Shown here: positions 25,742-34,229 of the stretch, one piece after another
Numbering within the stretch: the first letter of the stretch is position 1
Layout: each line of letters starts with the position of its first letter
NCBI RefSeq assembly: GCF_007830295.1
Contig: NZ_VLKC01000001.1
Location: 329,773-393,772, forward strand
Direction of reading: 5' to 3'
Length of the DNA: 64,000 bases
Origin: Sporomusa sp. KB1
GTDB taxonomy: Bacteria; Bacillota; Negativicutes; Sporomusales; Sporomusaceae
The notes under the pieces: model-generated
Seen by the model: only the letters and a program-made list of their open reading frames with translations
Databases searched by the model: none
What the model was told of the DNA's origin: nothing
Translations under genes and position numbers: made by a program

Positions 25742-25851
25742 AAGAGTTCCGAGTTACTATCGTCAGATCGGCGATAGTAAACAGGGTATGAGAAGGAATT
25801 CTCATACCAGCCATTGCGCAAAGGAAGTCCGTTAACTCGGGCTTCCTTTTT
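25742..25851 (+). promoter_or_regulatory. Moco/Tuco-type riboswitch candidate in the moeA leader
   Basis: The plus-strand mirror of the AOR element: GAGTTCCGAGTTACTATCG, AAACAGGG, a hairpin with GAAGGAA, CCAGCC, then the terminator stem GGAAGTCCG/CGGGCTTCC (25823-25846) and TTTTT. It lies about 120 bases before the moeA start. Conservation of the loops and of the terminator between the two copies argues for a ligand-controlled attenuator. Confidence 0.6.
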
Positions 25852-25973
25852 GTATTTTGCCTAATTATTAGAGAAAATGTGCTTTCTGTTGATTTTTGGT
25901 GGCATCAACGGAAGCACACAAAAGAAACTACGTTCAAATTTGCATAATATAATATACTACTGGAGGTTGGAAA

Positions 25974-27188
25974 ATGGCCGAAAAGTTAGAAGTGGCTCAG
26001 AAAAAGTTGTTAAATCTAGTTCAACTTATGCCGACAGAGATGGTAGAGTTAAGCGAAAGCTGGCGGAGGGTATTGGCTGAAACCATAGTGTCTACTATGG
26101 ATTTTCCGCCGTTTGACAGGTCTCCTTTGGACGGTTATGCGATCGTAGCCAAAGATGTGGAGGGGACTGTACCTGGCAAATCGGTAATTTTGCGTCAAGT
26201 GGATTATGTCCCCGCAGGGGAAGTTCCACATCATAATATTATATCAGGAACGGCTTGCCGGATTATGACTGGAGCCCCTCTGCCGCCTGGAGCTACTGGC
26301 GTTGTACGTATTGAAGACACAATTGCAGATGGTGATAAGATCATTATTTTGGATGGTCATGGGGCAGAAAAAAATATTTGTTTCCAGGGTGAAGAGATTT
26401 CATTCGCTGAAGAGGTAATCTCTGCCGGTACGGCGATAAATGCGGGAGTAATCGGCATGCTGGCAGTGTTGGGAAAAGCGCAGGTATGTGTTTTTCGTAA
26501 GCCGCTGGTAGCGATTATTGCCACCGGCAGTGAAATTATTCCTGTAGATTCTCAGTTGACACCTGGAAAAATCCGCAATTCCAATAGTTACATGCTTAGT
26601 GCTCAAGTAGCGGATGCCGGGGCAAAAACTGTCCTTATGGGCAATGTGTTAGATAATGTAGATGAAATAGCTCTGGTGCTAGAGAATGCGTCTGCCTGTG
26701 ATGTTGTAATTACGACAGGCGGAGCCTCGGTAGGTGATCACGATCTGATTGGCGAAGTGTATGAAAGACTCGGGATTACCTTATTGTTTGACAGAGTAAG
26801 CATTAAACCGGGAATGTCGATGCTGGCTGGTATAAAAAACGGCAAGCTTTATCTTGGATTATCTGGGAATCCGGCAGCAGCAGCTATTTCATTCGAACAG
26901 TTAGTTAGGCCAATATTGATGAAGATGTGCGGCCATAAGTCATGGTGGCGGCCACGGGTAAGAGCGGTATTAGCCTCTCCGTTTAATAAAAGTACAGGGG
27001 CAAAACGTTTTGTTTGGTCGCATTGCTGGCAAAAAGATAATGGTATTTTAGCGGAACCTTTACGCCTGCAAAGTAATGGTATGCTGAAATCAGCAATGGT
27101 TGCCAACTCACTTATTGTAATTCCGGAAAATACTCCTCCATTGCCGAGCGGAAGCGAAGTCGAGGTTATTTTGCTAGTCAATGCTTAA
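25974..27188 (+). CDS. moeA: Molybdopterin molybdenumtransferase MoeA
   Basis: A 404-residue enzyme that inserts molybdate or tungstate into adenylylated molybdopterin. The MoeA N-terminal domain has FDRSPLDGYA; the MoCF-binding domain has TGSEI and TTGGASVGDHD; KPGMSM and LSGNPAAA complete the active-site set. A short beta-barrel C-terminal domain follows. The ATG has GGAGG eight bases upstream. It is transcribed away from AOR with a riboswitch-like attenuator in the leader. In this setting it probably serves tungsten cofactor synthesis. Confidence 0.95.
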   Translation: MAEKLEVAQKKLLNLVQLMPTEMVELSESWRRVLAETIVSTMDFPPFDRSPLDGYAIVAKDVEGTVPGKSVILRQVDYVPAGEVPHHNIISGTACRIMTGAPLPPGATGVVRIEDTIADGDKIIILDGHGAEKNICFQGEEISFAEEVISAGTAINAGVIGMLAVLGKAQVCVFRKPLVAIIATGSEIIPVDSQLTPGKIRNSNSYMLSAQVADAGAKTVLMGNVLDNVDEIALVLENASACDVVITTGGASVGDHDLIGEVYERLGITLLFDRVSIKPGMSMLAGIKNGKLYLGLSGNPAAAAISFEQLVRPILMKMCGHKSWWRPRVRAVLASPFNKSTGAKRFVWSHCWQKDNGILAEPLRLQSNGMLKSAMVANSLIVIPENTPPLPSGSEVEVILLVNA

Positions 27189-27202
27189 CCGAGTTTAAAT
27201 AT

Positions 27203-27246
27203 AGTAACAGGTTACCCAATACTTCTTGCATTGGGCAACCTGTTAT
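27203..27246. terminator. Terminator between convergent moeA and the moaD-like gene
   Basis: A long stem GTAACAGGTTACCCAAT / ATTGGGCAACCTGTTAT with a 9-base loop (two mismatches). It sits between two convergent genes, so it can serve both. Confidence 0.7.
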
Positions 27247-27271
27247 ACTGTCAACTTTTTTAGGAGTAAAG

Positions 27272-27574
27272 TTAATTGTTATCCTGATGCTTCCCATAAA
27301 AGCCCAGATGTATACGGTATGGACCAGGACAGCCCGGTGGTACAAAAGCTACCCGGTCGCCTGCTTGTATAAGATCATTCATAGACTGAGCACGACCATT
27401 GATAAAAATTATTTCAATTTCATTTAAAGGAATCTCTAATTTCTCAGCTAGCTCAGTTCCCGAAATTGGCCTTTCAATCTCAAGAATTAAAGGCATGGGC
27501 CAGTTCTTTTTCTTGAAGATCGCACTCAATTGAATAAAAGCCCTGACCTCAATGCTTTTTTCTTGTTCTGACAT
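27272..27574 (-). CDS. MoaD/ThiS-like beta-grasp protein
   Basis: A 100-residue ubiquitin-fold protein: ISGTELAEKLEIPLNEIEIIFINGRAQSM...GDRVAFVPPGCPG follows the ThiS/MoaD pattern. It differs from sulfur carriers in lacking a terminal Gly-Gly; instead the chain continues for about 18 residues after PPGCPG (PYRIHLGFYG...). Such proteins are common beside AOR genes and may have a structural or cofactor-related role; sulfur-carrier function is doubtful. The ATG has a GGGGGG site. Confidence 0.7.
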   Translation of the reverse strand: MSEQEKSIEVRAFIQLSAIFKKKNWPMPLILEIERPISGTELAEKLEIPLNEIEIIFINGRAQSMNDLIQAGDRVAFVPPGCPGPYRIHLGFYGKHQDNN

Positions 27575-27706
27575 ATGTATCCCCCCTTTTTTATAATAAT
27601 TTAATTAGCTTCCTTAAGCATTGATTCTGTATCACTTTTGCTTTCGCTGGTCACAATAATCTAATCCACACCATTAACGCGCCCCTTACTACCTCTCTAA
27701 ATTGTG

Positions 27707-28222
27707 TCACTCACACCTTCCTTCTTCTCGTATAATCCCTGAACAGATTTGACGTTCAATGAAACTCATTTCTGTGTTATTTACTGCAGTGAGGAGATAG
27801 GGTAAAGCTTCCGTCACTAGCCCGTGCTTTTCTTCGGGAATCGAATTCAATATCTGTTCGAAGTAATTCTCCATATTACTATTGATTACTTCAACCATCT
27901 CATTCCCCTTTTCGGTTAATGTAATCTTCATATATCGTCTATCCTCTTTATCGATTTGCCTTGCTACCACTCCAGCGTTGACAAGATTATCGACCGTACG
28001 GCTCATGGTACTTTTATCGAGAGTAAGTAACTCTGATAATTCATTTAGCGATAAACACTTCGACTTGCCAATCTCCACCAAGGTTTGGCATTGCGCAACC
28101 GTAATCCCACAACAGGAAGCGTCTGCCTTTTGTAACAAGCCCAGCTTCCGCACACAGGTCCTAACAATGTCCCGAAAAATTTCGGCGATATTCGCATCTG
28201 CCAATATAATTACCTCTCTCAT
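27707..28222 (-). CDS. MarR-family transcriptional regulator
   Basis: A regulator of about 165-171 residues with a winged helix (LSLNELSELLTLDKSTMSRTVDNLVNAGVV, wing DKEDRRYMKITLTEKG). A Cys-Cys pair (ASCCGITVAQC) precedes the DNA-binding domain and could sense metal or redox state; that is inference. Two starts are possible: the ATG at 28222 with no good ribosome site, or the TTG at 28204 with AGAGGT upstream. The gene is placed between moaD-like and mop genes, all on the minus strand. Confidence 0.85.
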   Translation of the reverse strand: MREVIILADANIAEIFRDIVRTCVRKLGLLQKADASCCGITVAQCQTLVEIGKSKCLSLNELSELLTLDKSTMSRTVDNLVNAGVVARQIDKEDRRYMKITLTEKGNEMVEVINSNMENYFEQILNSIPEEKHGLVTEALPYLLTAVNNTEMSFIERQICSGIIREEGRCE

Positions 28223-28392
28223 TTTGTCTTTTTAACTTAATTTGATGCTGCTATTATTTGTTGACAGACATTGGCTATAAATTCTTGTTTAAAAATTGGG
28301 GATATACCGCACTATACAATTCTATATATTGCTAATTAAATTGTAACATAAAACAGTTTGATATCACAACTGTGTTTGATTGTTTATAAACC

Positions 28393-28427
28393 AAAACAGG
28401 CACCGTTTTAAAAACGATACCTGTTTG
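28393..28427. terminator. Terminator-like hairpin downstream of mop
   Basis: AAACAGGCACCGTTT pairs with AAACGATACCTGTTT with one mismatch. It lies just downstream of the mop gene on the minus strand, next to a partial copy of repeat A (28448-28475). Confidence 0.6.
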
Positions 28428-28483
28428 CATAAAATACACTATCATTTCAAACGGGAGCCTTAACTCGCCGCAAAAGATAAATC

Positions 28484-28687
28484 TTACTTAAGCACCATCA
28501 TTTCAGTAGCTTTTACCAAAGCCGTAACTTTGTCTCCGGGAACGAGGTTCAAGTCTTCAACAGAATCTATCGTAATGGCAGCTACCAGTTCGGTACCTTT
28601 ATAATCCATGACGATTTTAGCCATAACAGTTCCTTTAACAACCTCTTTAACAGTAGCTTCTAACTTGTTTCTTCCGCTGATTTTCAT
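28484..28687 (-). CDS. mop: Molybdate/tungstate-binding Mop (molbindin) protein
   Basis: A 67-residue protein forming a single TOBE/Mop domain: MKISGRNKLEATVKEVVKG at the start and the SVEDLNLVPGDKVTALVKATEMM end are typical of molbindins, which store molybdate or tungstate as hexamers in the cytoplasm. I start at the ATG at 28687, behind AAGGAG; longer open frame upstream has no ribosome site. Its position in the AOR locus fits tungsten homeostasis. Confidence 0.92.
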   Translation of the reverse strand: MKISGRNKLEATVKEVVKGTVMAKIVMDYKGTELVAAITIDSVEDLNLVPGDKVTALVKATEMMVLK

Positions 28688-28884
28688 TGTACAACACTCC
28701 TTATTTTTAAATTTTGGAAGCTCTTCCTGTAAATAAAATAACATATTATTTGGCAAAAATCAATAAAAAAATCCAAATTTAATCAAATTCAACTAAATTT
28801 AAATAATATAATGATATATCTCAATATATCTACGTGTATCTATTAATTAAATCAATTATCTATGTCATTTACTACTTTGAAATA

Positions 28885-28971
28885 ATGGCTGTGTTAGCTA
28901 TTGTCGGTGGAAGTTGCCAGCACGGACATAAAGTCACTCTTTTGGGAGATGTTGGGACTAACTGTCTTTAG
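28885..28971 (+). CDS. Possible 28-residue peptide (doubtful)
   Basis: A short frame starting MAVLAIVGGSCQHGHKVTLL contains two Cys and ends just before a plus-strand terminator (29014-29048). There is no convincing ribosome site. It could be the remnant of a larger gene or a chance frame. Nothing else codes on the plus strand between moeA and the IS element. Confidence 0.2.
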   Translation: MAVLAIVGGSCQHGHKVTLLGDVGTNCL

Positions 28972-29013
28972 CATAAGCTAACAAAAACACAAAAGCTTCC
29001 TACTAATAAACCC

Positions 29014-29048
29014 AAAAGAGAGCTAACAAATTAGGTAGCTCTCTTTTT
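29014..29048 (+). terminator. Intrinsic terminator left of the IS element
   Basis: A perfect 12-bp stem AAAAGAGAGCTA / TAGCTCTCTTTT with a 10-base loop, the right arm running into TTTTT. It implies a plus-strand transcript arriving from 28.9 kb. Confidence 0.65.
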
Positions 29049-29120
29049 GATTCTTACATTCACTATATGAAACTTTACTGAAATTATTTATACTTCGGCA
29101 TGCTACAACACTTTTCTCTA

Positions 29121-30480
29121 GATAAGGTACAATAAGTTTCGCAAATTGAAATACGGCTAAAAAAGAGGACAAGTTTGCAGTTCCCCGGTAAAATGAAGTC
29201 ACCACACACCATTTACCGAAAGGGGAAGAGCAAACATGTCCAAAGAAATTATACAGTTGAATGAAGAAATCATCAAGGTAGAACTGAAGGAACTGGTGCG
29301 TAGCAGCGTGGAGGAAACGCTCAATAACTTGCTGGATCAGGAAGCCAAAGACCTAACCCAGGCGGCCCGATATGAGCGTACTGAAACCCGTCAAGGTTAC
29401 CGCTCCGGTCACTACGACAGGCGGTTGACTACTACCTCCGGCGATGTCACGCTGAAAGTTCCCAAGCTCAAGGGCATTCCTTTTGAAACCGCCATTATCG
29501 AACGCTATCGCCGGCGGGAAAGTTCCGTAGAAGAAGCGCTCATCGAAATGTATCTAGCTGGCGTATCCGTCCGGCGAGTGGAAGACATCACCGAGGCTCT
29601 GTGGGGCAGCAAGGTATCGCCGTCCACCATCAGTGAGTTGAATAAGAAGGCCTATGTCCACATTGAAGAGTGGCGCAGTCGGCCGCTGCAAAGTGGTAAG
29701 TATCCCTATGTTTACGTCGACGGCATTTACTTACGCCGCAACTGGGGCGGTGAATATGAGAATGTGAGCGTATTGGTGGCGATTGCCGTCAACGAAGACG
29801 GCTACCGTGAAGTGCTGGGAGCGGCCGAAGGCATGAAAGAAGACAAAGTCAGTTGGCTGGAATTCTTCAAATGGCTGAAAAGCCGCGGTTTAACAGGCGT
29901 CCAACTGATCATTGGTGATAAATGCCAAGGGATGCTGGCAGCGGCAAATGAGGTCTTCCCCCAGGCCAAATACCAGCGCTGCACTGTTCACTTTTACCGC
30001 AATGTCTTTTCAGTTGTTCCCCGCTCCAAGGTCAAAACGGTTGCGAAAATGCTCAAAGCGATTCATGCGCAGGAAAGCAAGTCCGCTGCCCGGGAAAAGG
30101 CGGCACAGGTAGCAAAAAGCTTGCGCGACATGAAACTCAAAGAAGCGGCGGCCAAAATCGAGGAAAGCATCGAGGAAACGCTTGCTTATGCCGACTTTCC
30201 CGGCGAGCACTGGACAAGAATCCGGACTAACAATGTGATTGAGAGACTCAACCGGGAGATCAGGCGGCGAACCAGGGTCGTGGGTGCTTTCCCGGATGGG
30301 CAGTCCGCTCTGATGCTGGTCTGCGCCCGCCTTCGCCACGTTGCTGGAACCCAGTGGGGCAGTAAAAAGTATATGAATATGAAACATCTAGAAAATACCG
30401 ACCCTGAGTCGGATTTTAGTGATGACTGATTTTACTACCTAGGACTGCAAACCTTTTTGCGAAACTTTCTTGACACTACC
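29121..30480 (+). mobile_element. IS256-family insertion sequence, apparently complete
   Basis: The element is 1,360 bases. The left end GATAAGGTACAATAAGTTTC and the reverse complement of the right end GGTAGTGTCAAGAAAGTTTC agree at 18 of 25 positions, with the inner 12 bases identical. An 8-bp direct repeat TTTCTCTA (29113-29120 and 30481-30488) flanks it, the size expected for IS256 elements. It holds one intact transposase gene. The left terminal repeat is more diverged than the right, which might reduce mobility. Confidence 0.85.
29236..30429 (+). CDS. IS256-family (Mutator-like) DDE transposase
   Basis: A 397-residue transposase. The catalytic acidic residues are visible as YVDGIYL (first Asp), IIGDKCQG (second Asp) and NNVIERLNREIRRRTR (Glu). 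The QRCTVHFYRNV segment is the C-x2-H motif typical of this family. The reading frame is intact and of normal length; the ATG follows an AGGGG site. It is slightly more GC-rich than the flanks. Confidence 0.95.
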   Translation: MSKEIIQLNEEIIKVELKELVRSSVEETLNNLLDQEAKDLTQAARYERTETRQGYRSGHYDRRLTTTSGDVTLKVPKLKGIPFETAIIERYRRRESSVEEALIEMYLAGVSVRRVEDITEALWGSKVSPSTISELNKKAYVHIEEWRSRPLQSGKYPYVYVDGIYLRRNWGGEYENVSVLVAIAVNEDGYREVLGAAEGMKEDKVSWLEFFKWLKSRGLTGVQLIIGDKCQGMLAAANEVFPQAKYQRCTVHFYRNVFSVVPRSKVKTVAKMLKAIHAQESKSAAREKAAQVAKSLRDMKLKEAAAKIEESIEETLAYADFPGEHWTRIRTNNVIERLNREIRRRTRVVGAFPDGQSALMLVCARLRHVAGTQWGSKKYMNMKHLENTDPESDFSDD

Positions 30481-30596
30481 TTTCTCTACTGAATAGGAAG
30501 GAACTGCAGCAGTGACCATCTGTTGGATGGTCAGGGGAATGTTAGTTTTGGACACCAGCCGACAGAGAGACAGTGTTAAGCCCCCTTATCCCCGCC

Positions 30597-30911
30597 TTAC
30601 CGTTTCCGGCGTTCCATTAGGATATCATAAAACATCTTCTTTTCAGTAATTGTTTTAATTATGCCAGGCTTTTCTTCTTCCATGGCTATTTGCAATTGTT
30701 CTTCTAAACTAGCGATTTCTTTACGTAATTCCATTTCTGGTGGAAGCGATCCTGAGTTTCTTAAAGCCAAAAATGCCGCCCGTTGCTCCGGGGGAATAAA
30801 TCGCAGATCGACAAGTTTTTGAGCTTTTCCCTTACCGGGTAAGTCATCAAAAGCCCCCTGGTCAATTGCCTTTTTAATGTTTCGCTCTATTATCCGGCTT
30901 ATCCTGTCCAT
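30597..30911 (-). CDS. DUF1992 (DnaJ-C-like) small protein
   Basis: A 104-residue helical protein with the family core AIDQGAFDDLPGKGKAQKL and LPPEMELRKEI. DUF1992 proteins occur as short stand-alone proteins in bacteria and as part of DNAJC28 in eukaryotes; function is unknown. A paralogue lies at 60591-60917. The ATG follows GGAGG by about ten bases. Confidence 0.85.
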   Translation of the reverse strand: MDRISRIIERNIKKAIDQGAFDDLPGKGKAQKLVDLRFIPPEQRAAFLALRNSGSLPPEMELRKEIASLEEQLQIAMEEEKPGIIKTITEKKMFYDILMERRKR

Positions 30912-30972
30912 CGTTCATGTTTCCTCCCTGGATTTAATCCAAAAGCCACCACACCGCATAGCGTTCCTAGCG

Positions 30973-31390
30973 TTATTCAAGAATTACCCGGCCTTCATCC
31001 CCATCAACTGTAACGATTTGGCCATCTTGAATAGCCTTCATAACACCTGGTACGTTAATTACTGTTGGGATCCCATATTCTCTGGCAATAATTGCTCCAT
31101 GCGAAATATATCCTCCAGTTTCCATTATCACAGCACAAGCTTTCAAAAACAGAGGAGTCCAACCTGGGTCGGTAGAAGGGGTCACCAGAACCTCACCCGG
31201 CTGCAGCTTGTTTCCCTCGCCAGGATGATTGATCAAGCGGGCTGTACCAGTGGCTTTATCAGCTGCCGCTCCCACGCCCTGCAAGTAATTGCCTGAGGGA
31301 ATAATAGCAGGCTGCGAGCGCGTTGCCTTATCACCCTGGATACTGTCCGGAGGGATGAGCAACTCATTGGCTTTATGAGTTGCAGGAAGT
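30973..31390 (-). pseudogene. C-terminal remnant of a PEP-utilising enzyme (rifampicin phosphotransferase/PEP synthase-like)
   Basis: The frame encodes NELLIPPDSIQGDK, then a swivelling phospho-His domain with LVTPSTDPGWTPLF, GGYISHGAIIAREYGIPTV and a normal C-terminus. This is the last about 130 residues of a protein family that usually has about 800-870. Immediately upstream there is a stop and no trace of the ATP-grasp domain. No proper start is present. I regard it as a decayed gene rather than a free domain, though a stand-alone His domain is not impossible. Confidence 0.65.
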
Positions 31391-31547
31391 CAAGGAAGAG
31401 CAATCCATTTGGTGCAGAAGGCCAAAAAAGCCAGCAAAGGTAATTTTTCAACCTCTAACCGGCTTATTTTCTCTCTATTTAAATATAGTTTTTGTACAAT
31501 TGTGGAGAATGAAGCCGCGGAAAGCACAGGAGGGTAACCTTTTCGCG

Positions 31548-32705
31548 TTATCTAATGATACGACTCGCCGAACCGGGTATGCTGCAGTATTCGACAAGGG
31601 CTTCAATGAGTACATCAATATCGCTTTTACTATTCATAGGCGAAAAGCTGATTCGTAGTGCACTGTCGGCCAAAGCGCGGCTTAATCCAAGCGATTCCAA
31701 CACTGAAGGACCTCGGGCATGATTGGATTTACATGCTGCCCCGCTGGAAATATAAATACCCTTACTGTCAAGATAATATACGACCGTTTCATTTTTTATC
31801 CCCGGCAAAGAAAAATTTACGATATGGGGTGCACCCTGGTTATTTGAATGTAAAACCGCACTGGGTATTTTATCAGCGATGGCCCGGATGCAATAATCTC
31901 GAAGCCCGGTCATATGCAATATATCCTTGCGCAAATTAGCAAAAGTTACCCGTGCCGCTTCACCGAAAGCGGCGATAAGCGGAGAACTTTCTGTCCCTGA
32001 ACGCAGGCCGCGTTCTTGCCCGCCACCGAACATAGTAGTATACATATTTATACCCTTTTTCACATAAAGAGCGCCAGCACCCTTAACACCATGTATTTTA
32101 TGCGCACTAATACTGATAAGATCGGCTCCAATGCCAGCTGCGTTGAAGGGTATTTTCCCAAACCCCTGCACAGCATCGCAGTGCAGCAACGCCGGGGAAT
32201 GTTTTCGCTTAATTATTGCTTTTATTTCATTTATGGGGAAAATAGAACCTATTTCATTATTAACCATCATAGCACTTACCAGTACGGTTTGTTCATTAAT
32301 CGACCTTTCCATAGCTTCCATATTTAGCTTACCTCCAGGTGCTGAAACATACTCCACCTCCCAGCCCTGTTTTTTCAGATTCCGTATCGTTTTAGTTACG
32401 GCGGCATGCTCAGCTTCAGTGGTTACTATTCGTTTGCCACGATTGGAATTGGCTAAACAAGCACCAATTATGGCGAGGTTGTCGGACTCTGTGCCGCCAG
32501 AAGTAAAATAAATTTCTTCAGGCGTTACATCAAGTGCATCAGCAATATTTTGACGGGCTTTCTCAATTTCGAACTTACTTTTCACCCCTAGCCGATGTAA
32601 TGACGACGGATTTCCGTATACCTCCGTGAGCATGTTCACGACCTTTTCCGTTACCTCCGGATATGGCCTAGTGGTTGCGCTATTGTCCAAATATATCTCT
32701 GGCAC
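31548..32705 (-). CDS. NifS/IscS-like cysteine desulfurase
   Basis: A 385-residue PLP enzyme that takes sulfur from cysteine. It starts MPEIYLDNSATTRPYPEV; the Schiff-base Lys is in SISAHKIHG and the persulfide Cys in SSGAACKSNHA. The GTG start has GGAGG upstream. It lies 55 bases after a radical SAM AOR maturase gene. In this locus it may provide sulfur for the pterin dithiolene or the iron-sulfur cluster of AOR, which is inference from context; no IscU-like scaffold is nearby. Confidence 0.88.
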   Translation of the reverse strand: MPEIYLDNSATTRPYPEVTEKVVNMLTEVYGNPSSLHRLGVKSKFEIEKARQNIADALDVTPEEIYFTSGGTESDNLAIIGACLANSNRGKRIVTTEAEHAAVTKTIRNLKKQGWEVEYVSAPGGKLNMEAMERSINEQTVLVSAMMVNNEIGSIFPINEIKAIIKRKHSPALLHCDAVQGFGKIPFNAAGIGADLISISAHKIHGVKGAGALYVKKGINMYTTMFGGGQERGLRSGTESSPLIAAFGEAARVTFANLRKDILHMTGLRDYCIRAIADKIPSAVLHSNNQGAPHIVNFSLPGIKNETVVYYLDSKGIYISSGAACKSNHARGPSVLESLGLSRALADSALRISFSPMNSKSDIDVLIEALVEYCSIPGSASRIIR

Positions 32706-32760
32706 TTTTCTTCCTCCGTTCTTTTCACTATTTCCAAGCCTACCTAGTGTTGCTATATTA

Positions 32761-33969
32761 TTATGGACAAGCTATAATTCTTCTGGCCCAAAGGCATTCG
32801 GCGCACGACGGGCTATTGGCCCAGCAATCCATTTCATTACTATCCGTATAATTACACCCGTCAAGCATCCTGCAATCTGTACAAGAAGGAAAGCGATAAT
32901 CATTAACAGTCTGTCTAAAATTAACATAACCGGAATCCATCCATATTTCTCGCAATGTTTTTTCATTGACATTTCCTAAATAACACGGGTACATTTGTTT
33001 TTGTCTACCATATACATAACACTGATAAGTATGCATTAGTGGGTAACAGGGACTAACGTTTCCCTTATGGTTGATACATAAAGACTTGTCCTGTACAAAC
33101 TTACAGTACCGTTCTGTTCTTAATTTCATATTGGACATATTAGCCTTAAGAGAAATTAGCAAGGATTCATAAGAGTGACAACCAAACATAGCACCCGTGT
33201 CATCAGTATCGTAGACGATTTCGTCCTTCATGGATTCATGATAAGGCAGCAAATTGGTTACGATAACTTGGCTGGCTTTTAAATCCCAGGCCATGCGGAT
33301 TAACTTAGGCAACCGATCAAAATTCTTCTTCATGGCGACAAACTCAATTCCAAGTTCCGGTTTTTTAGTCCTCCTTTCCCGCTTCATAGCCTGTAAATTT
33401 ACTATATTGCTATAAACGCTCTGAAAGTTAGCCCCTTGCCGAATTTCATTATATTCTTCCTCTTCAGGGCTATCGAGAGAGGTAAACAAAACATCTACTT
33501 GAAGGCCTATTAATTTTTGAATAACTTCTTCCCGTAGAAAGGAACCGTTGGTGATCATTTCCACATTCAAGCCAAGTTCCTTCACAGCCTTCAGCATGTC
33601 AAAAATCCTAGGATGCAGCAAAGGTTCACCAAACCCGCCAAAATGAACCGACTCCAGGTCCGGCAATTCTTTTAGGCTATTTAGGATTTTCTCAAAGGTG
33701 CTCCATTCCATATGTGTCAATTCATCCTGCCAGGAACTACGAATACACGTTATACAGGCAAAATTGCATTTGGTAGTAACCTCAATATATACTCTTTTCA
33801 CATCCTGTATCAGCGTAATTAGCCGATATCCACTATCAGTAGGAACAAATAACACTTCTTGATCCGTATCCAAAGAAACGGGTAATTTTACATAACCATC
33901 CTTAGCAATCTGAACTTTTTGACCTACCGGCAAAACTTGGTTTATTGTCTTCTTAGATGTTTTTTCCAT
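32761..33969 (-). CDS. Radical SAM/SPASM maturase of tungsten oxidoreductases (Cmo-like)
   Basis: A 402-residue radical SAM protein. The first about 55 residues form a beta-rich AbrB-like segment (VLPVGQKVQIAKDGYVKLPV). The SAM triad is CNFACITC, the GGFGEPLLHP motif follows, and the Cys-rich C-terminus (CTDCRMLDGCNY...CAECLW) is an SPASM-type auxiliary cluster region. This layout, and the C-terminal CAECLWARRIIACP, match what I know as the AOR cofactor-modifying radical SAM family. The ATG follows GGGAGGG. It completes the AOR locus together with the NifS-like enzyme, although IS256 and a gene remnant now separate them from AOR. Confidence 0.8.
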   Translation of the reverse strand: MEKTSKKTINQVLPVGQKVQIAKDGYVKLPVSLDTDQEVLFVPTDSGYRLITLIQDVKRVYIEVTTKCNFACITCIRSSWQDELTHMEWSTFEKILNSLKELPDLESVHFGGFGEPLLHPRIFDMLKAVKELGLNVEMITNGSFLREEVIQKLIGLQVDVLFTSLDSPEEEEYNEIRQGANFQSVYSNIVNLQAMKRERRTKKPELGIEFVAMKKNFDRLPKLIRMAWDLKASQVIVTNLLPYHESMKDEIVYDTDDTGAMFGCHSYESLLISLKANMSNMKLRTERYCKFVQDKSLCINHKGNVSPCYPLMHTYQCYVYGRQKQMYPCYLGNVNEKTLREIWMDSGYVNFRQTVNDYRFPSCTDCRMLDGCNYTDSNEMDCWANSPSCAECLWARRIIACP

Positions 33970-34157
33970 TTTTCCCTCCCTAAATGAGATTACTGGGGCT
34001 TTGGATCATATATTACTGCTGCTTTTTTATGATTATAATCAAATTTATACATGTACGCAATAAAACGTTTACTGTTTTATCTAATTGCCACATCCGCAAT
34101 TATTTTCTCTGTACTTTTTAGCCGCGCTAAATCTTTTTGTTGTAACTCGCCCCCCTA

Positions 34158-34210
34158 CCAAAAAAAAGCCTAGAACTGAAGTCTAGGCGAATATAAAGCA
34201 CACATATTTA
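34158..34210. repeat. Intergenic repeat family C, copy 1
   Basis: AAAAAAAGCCTAGA...TCTAGGCGAATATAAAGCACACAT. A hairpin with a TAGGCGA right arm is followed by a conserved tail. Similar units are at 43741-43785 and 55771-55812. Each lies near a gene end and has an A-run before the stem, as in a minus-strand terminator. Confidence 0.5.
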
Positions 34211-34229
34211 TAAAATAAAAAGCCTGCAA

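Noticed and set aside
30973-31390. Stand-alone phosphohistidine-domain protein
   Set aside because: Homology begins mid-protein, no start codon with a ribosome site exists, and a stop lies just upstream; a gene remnant is the simpler reading.
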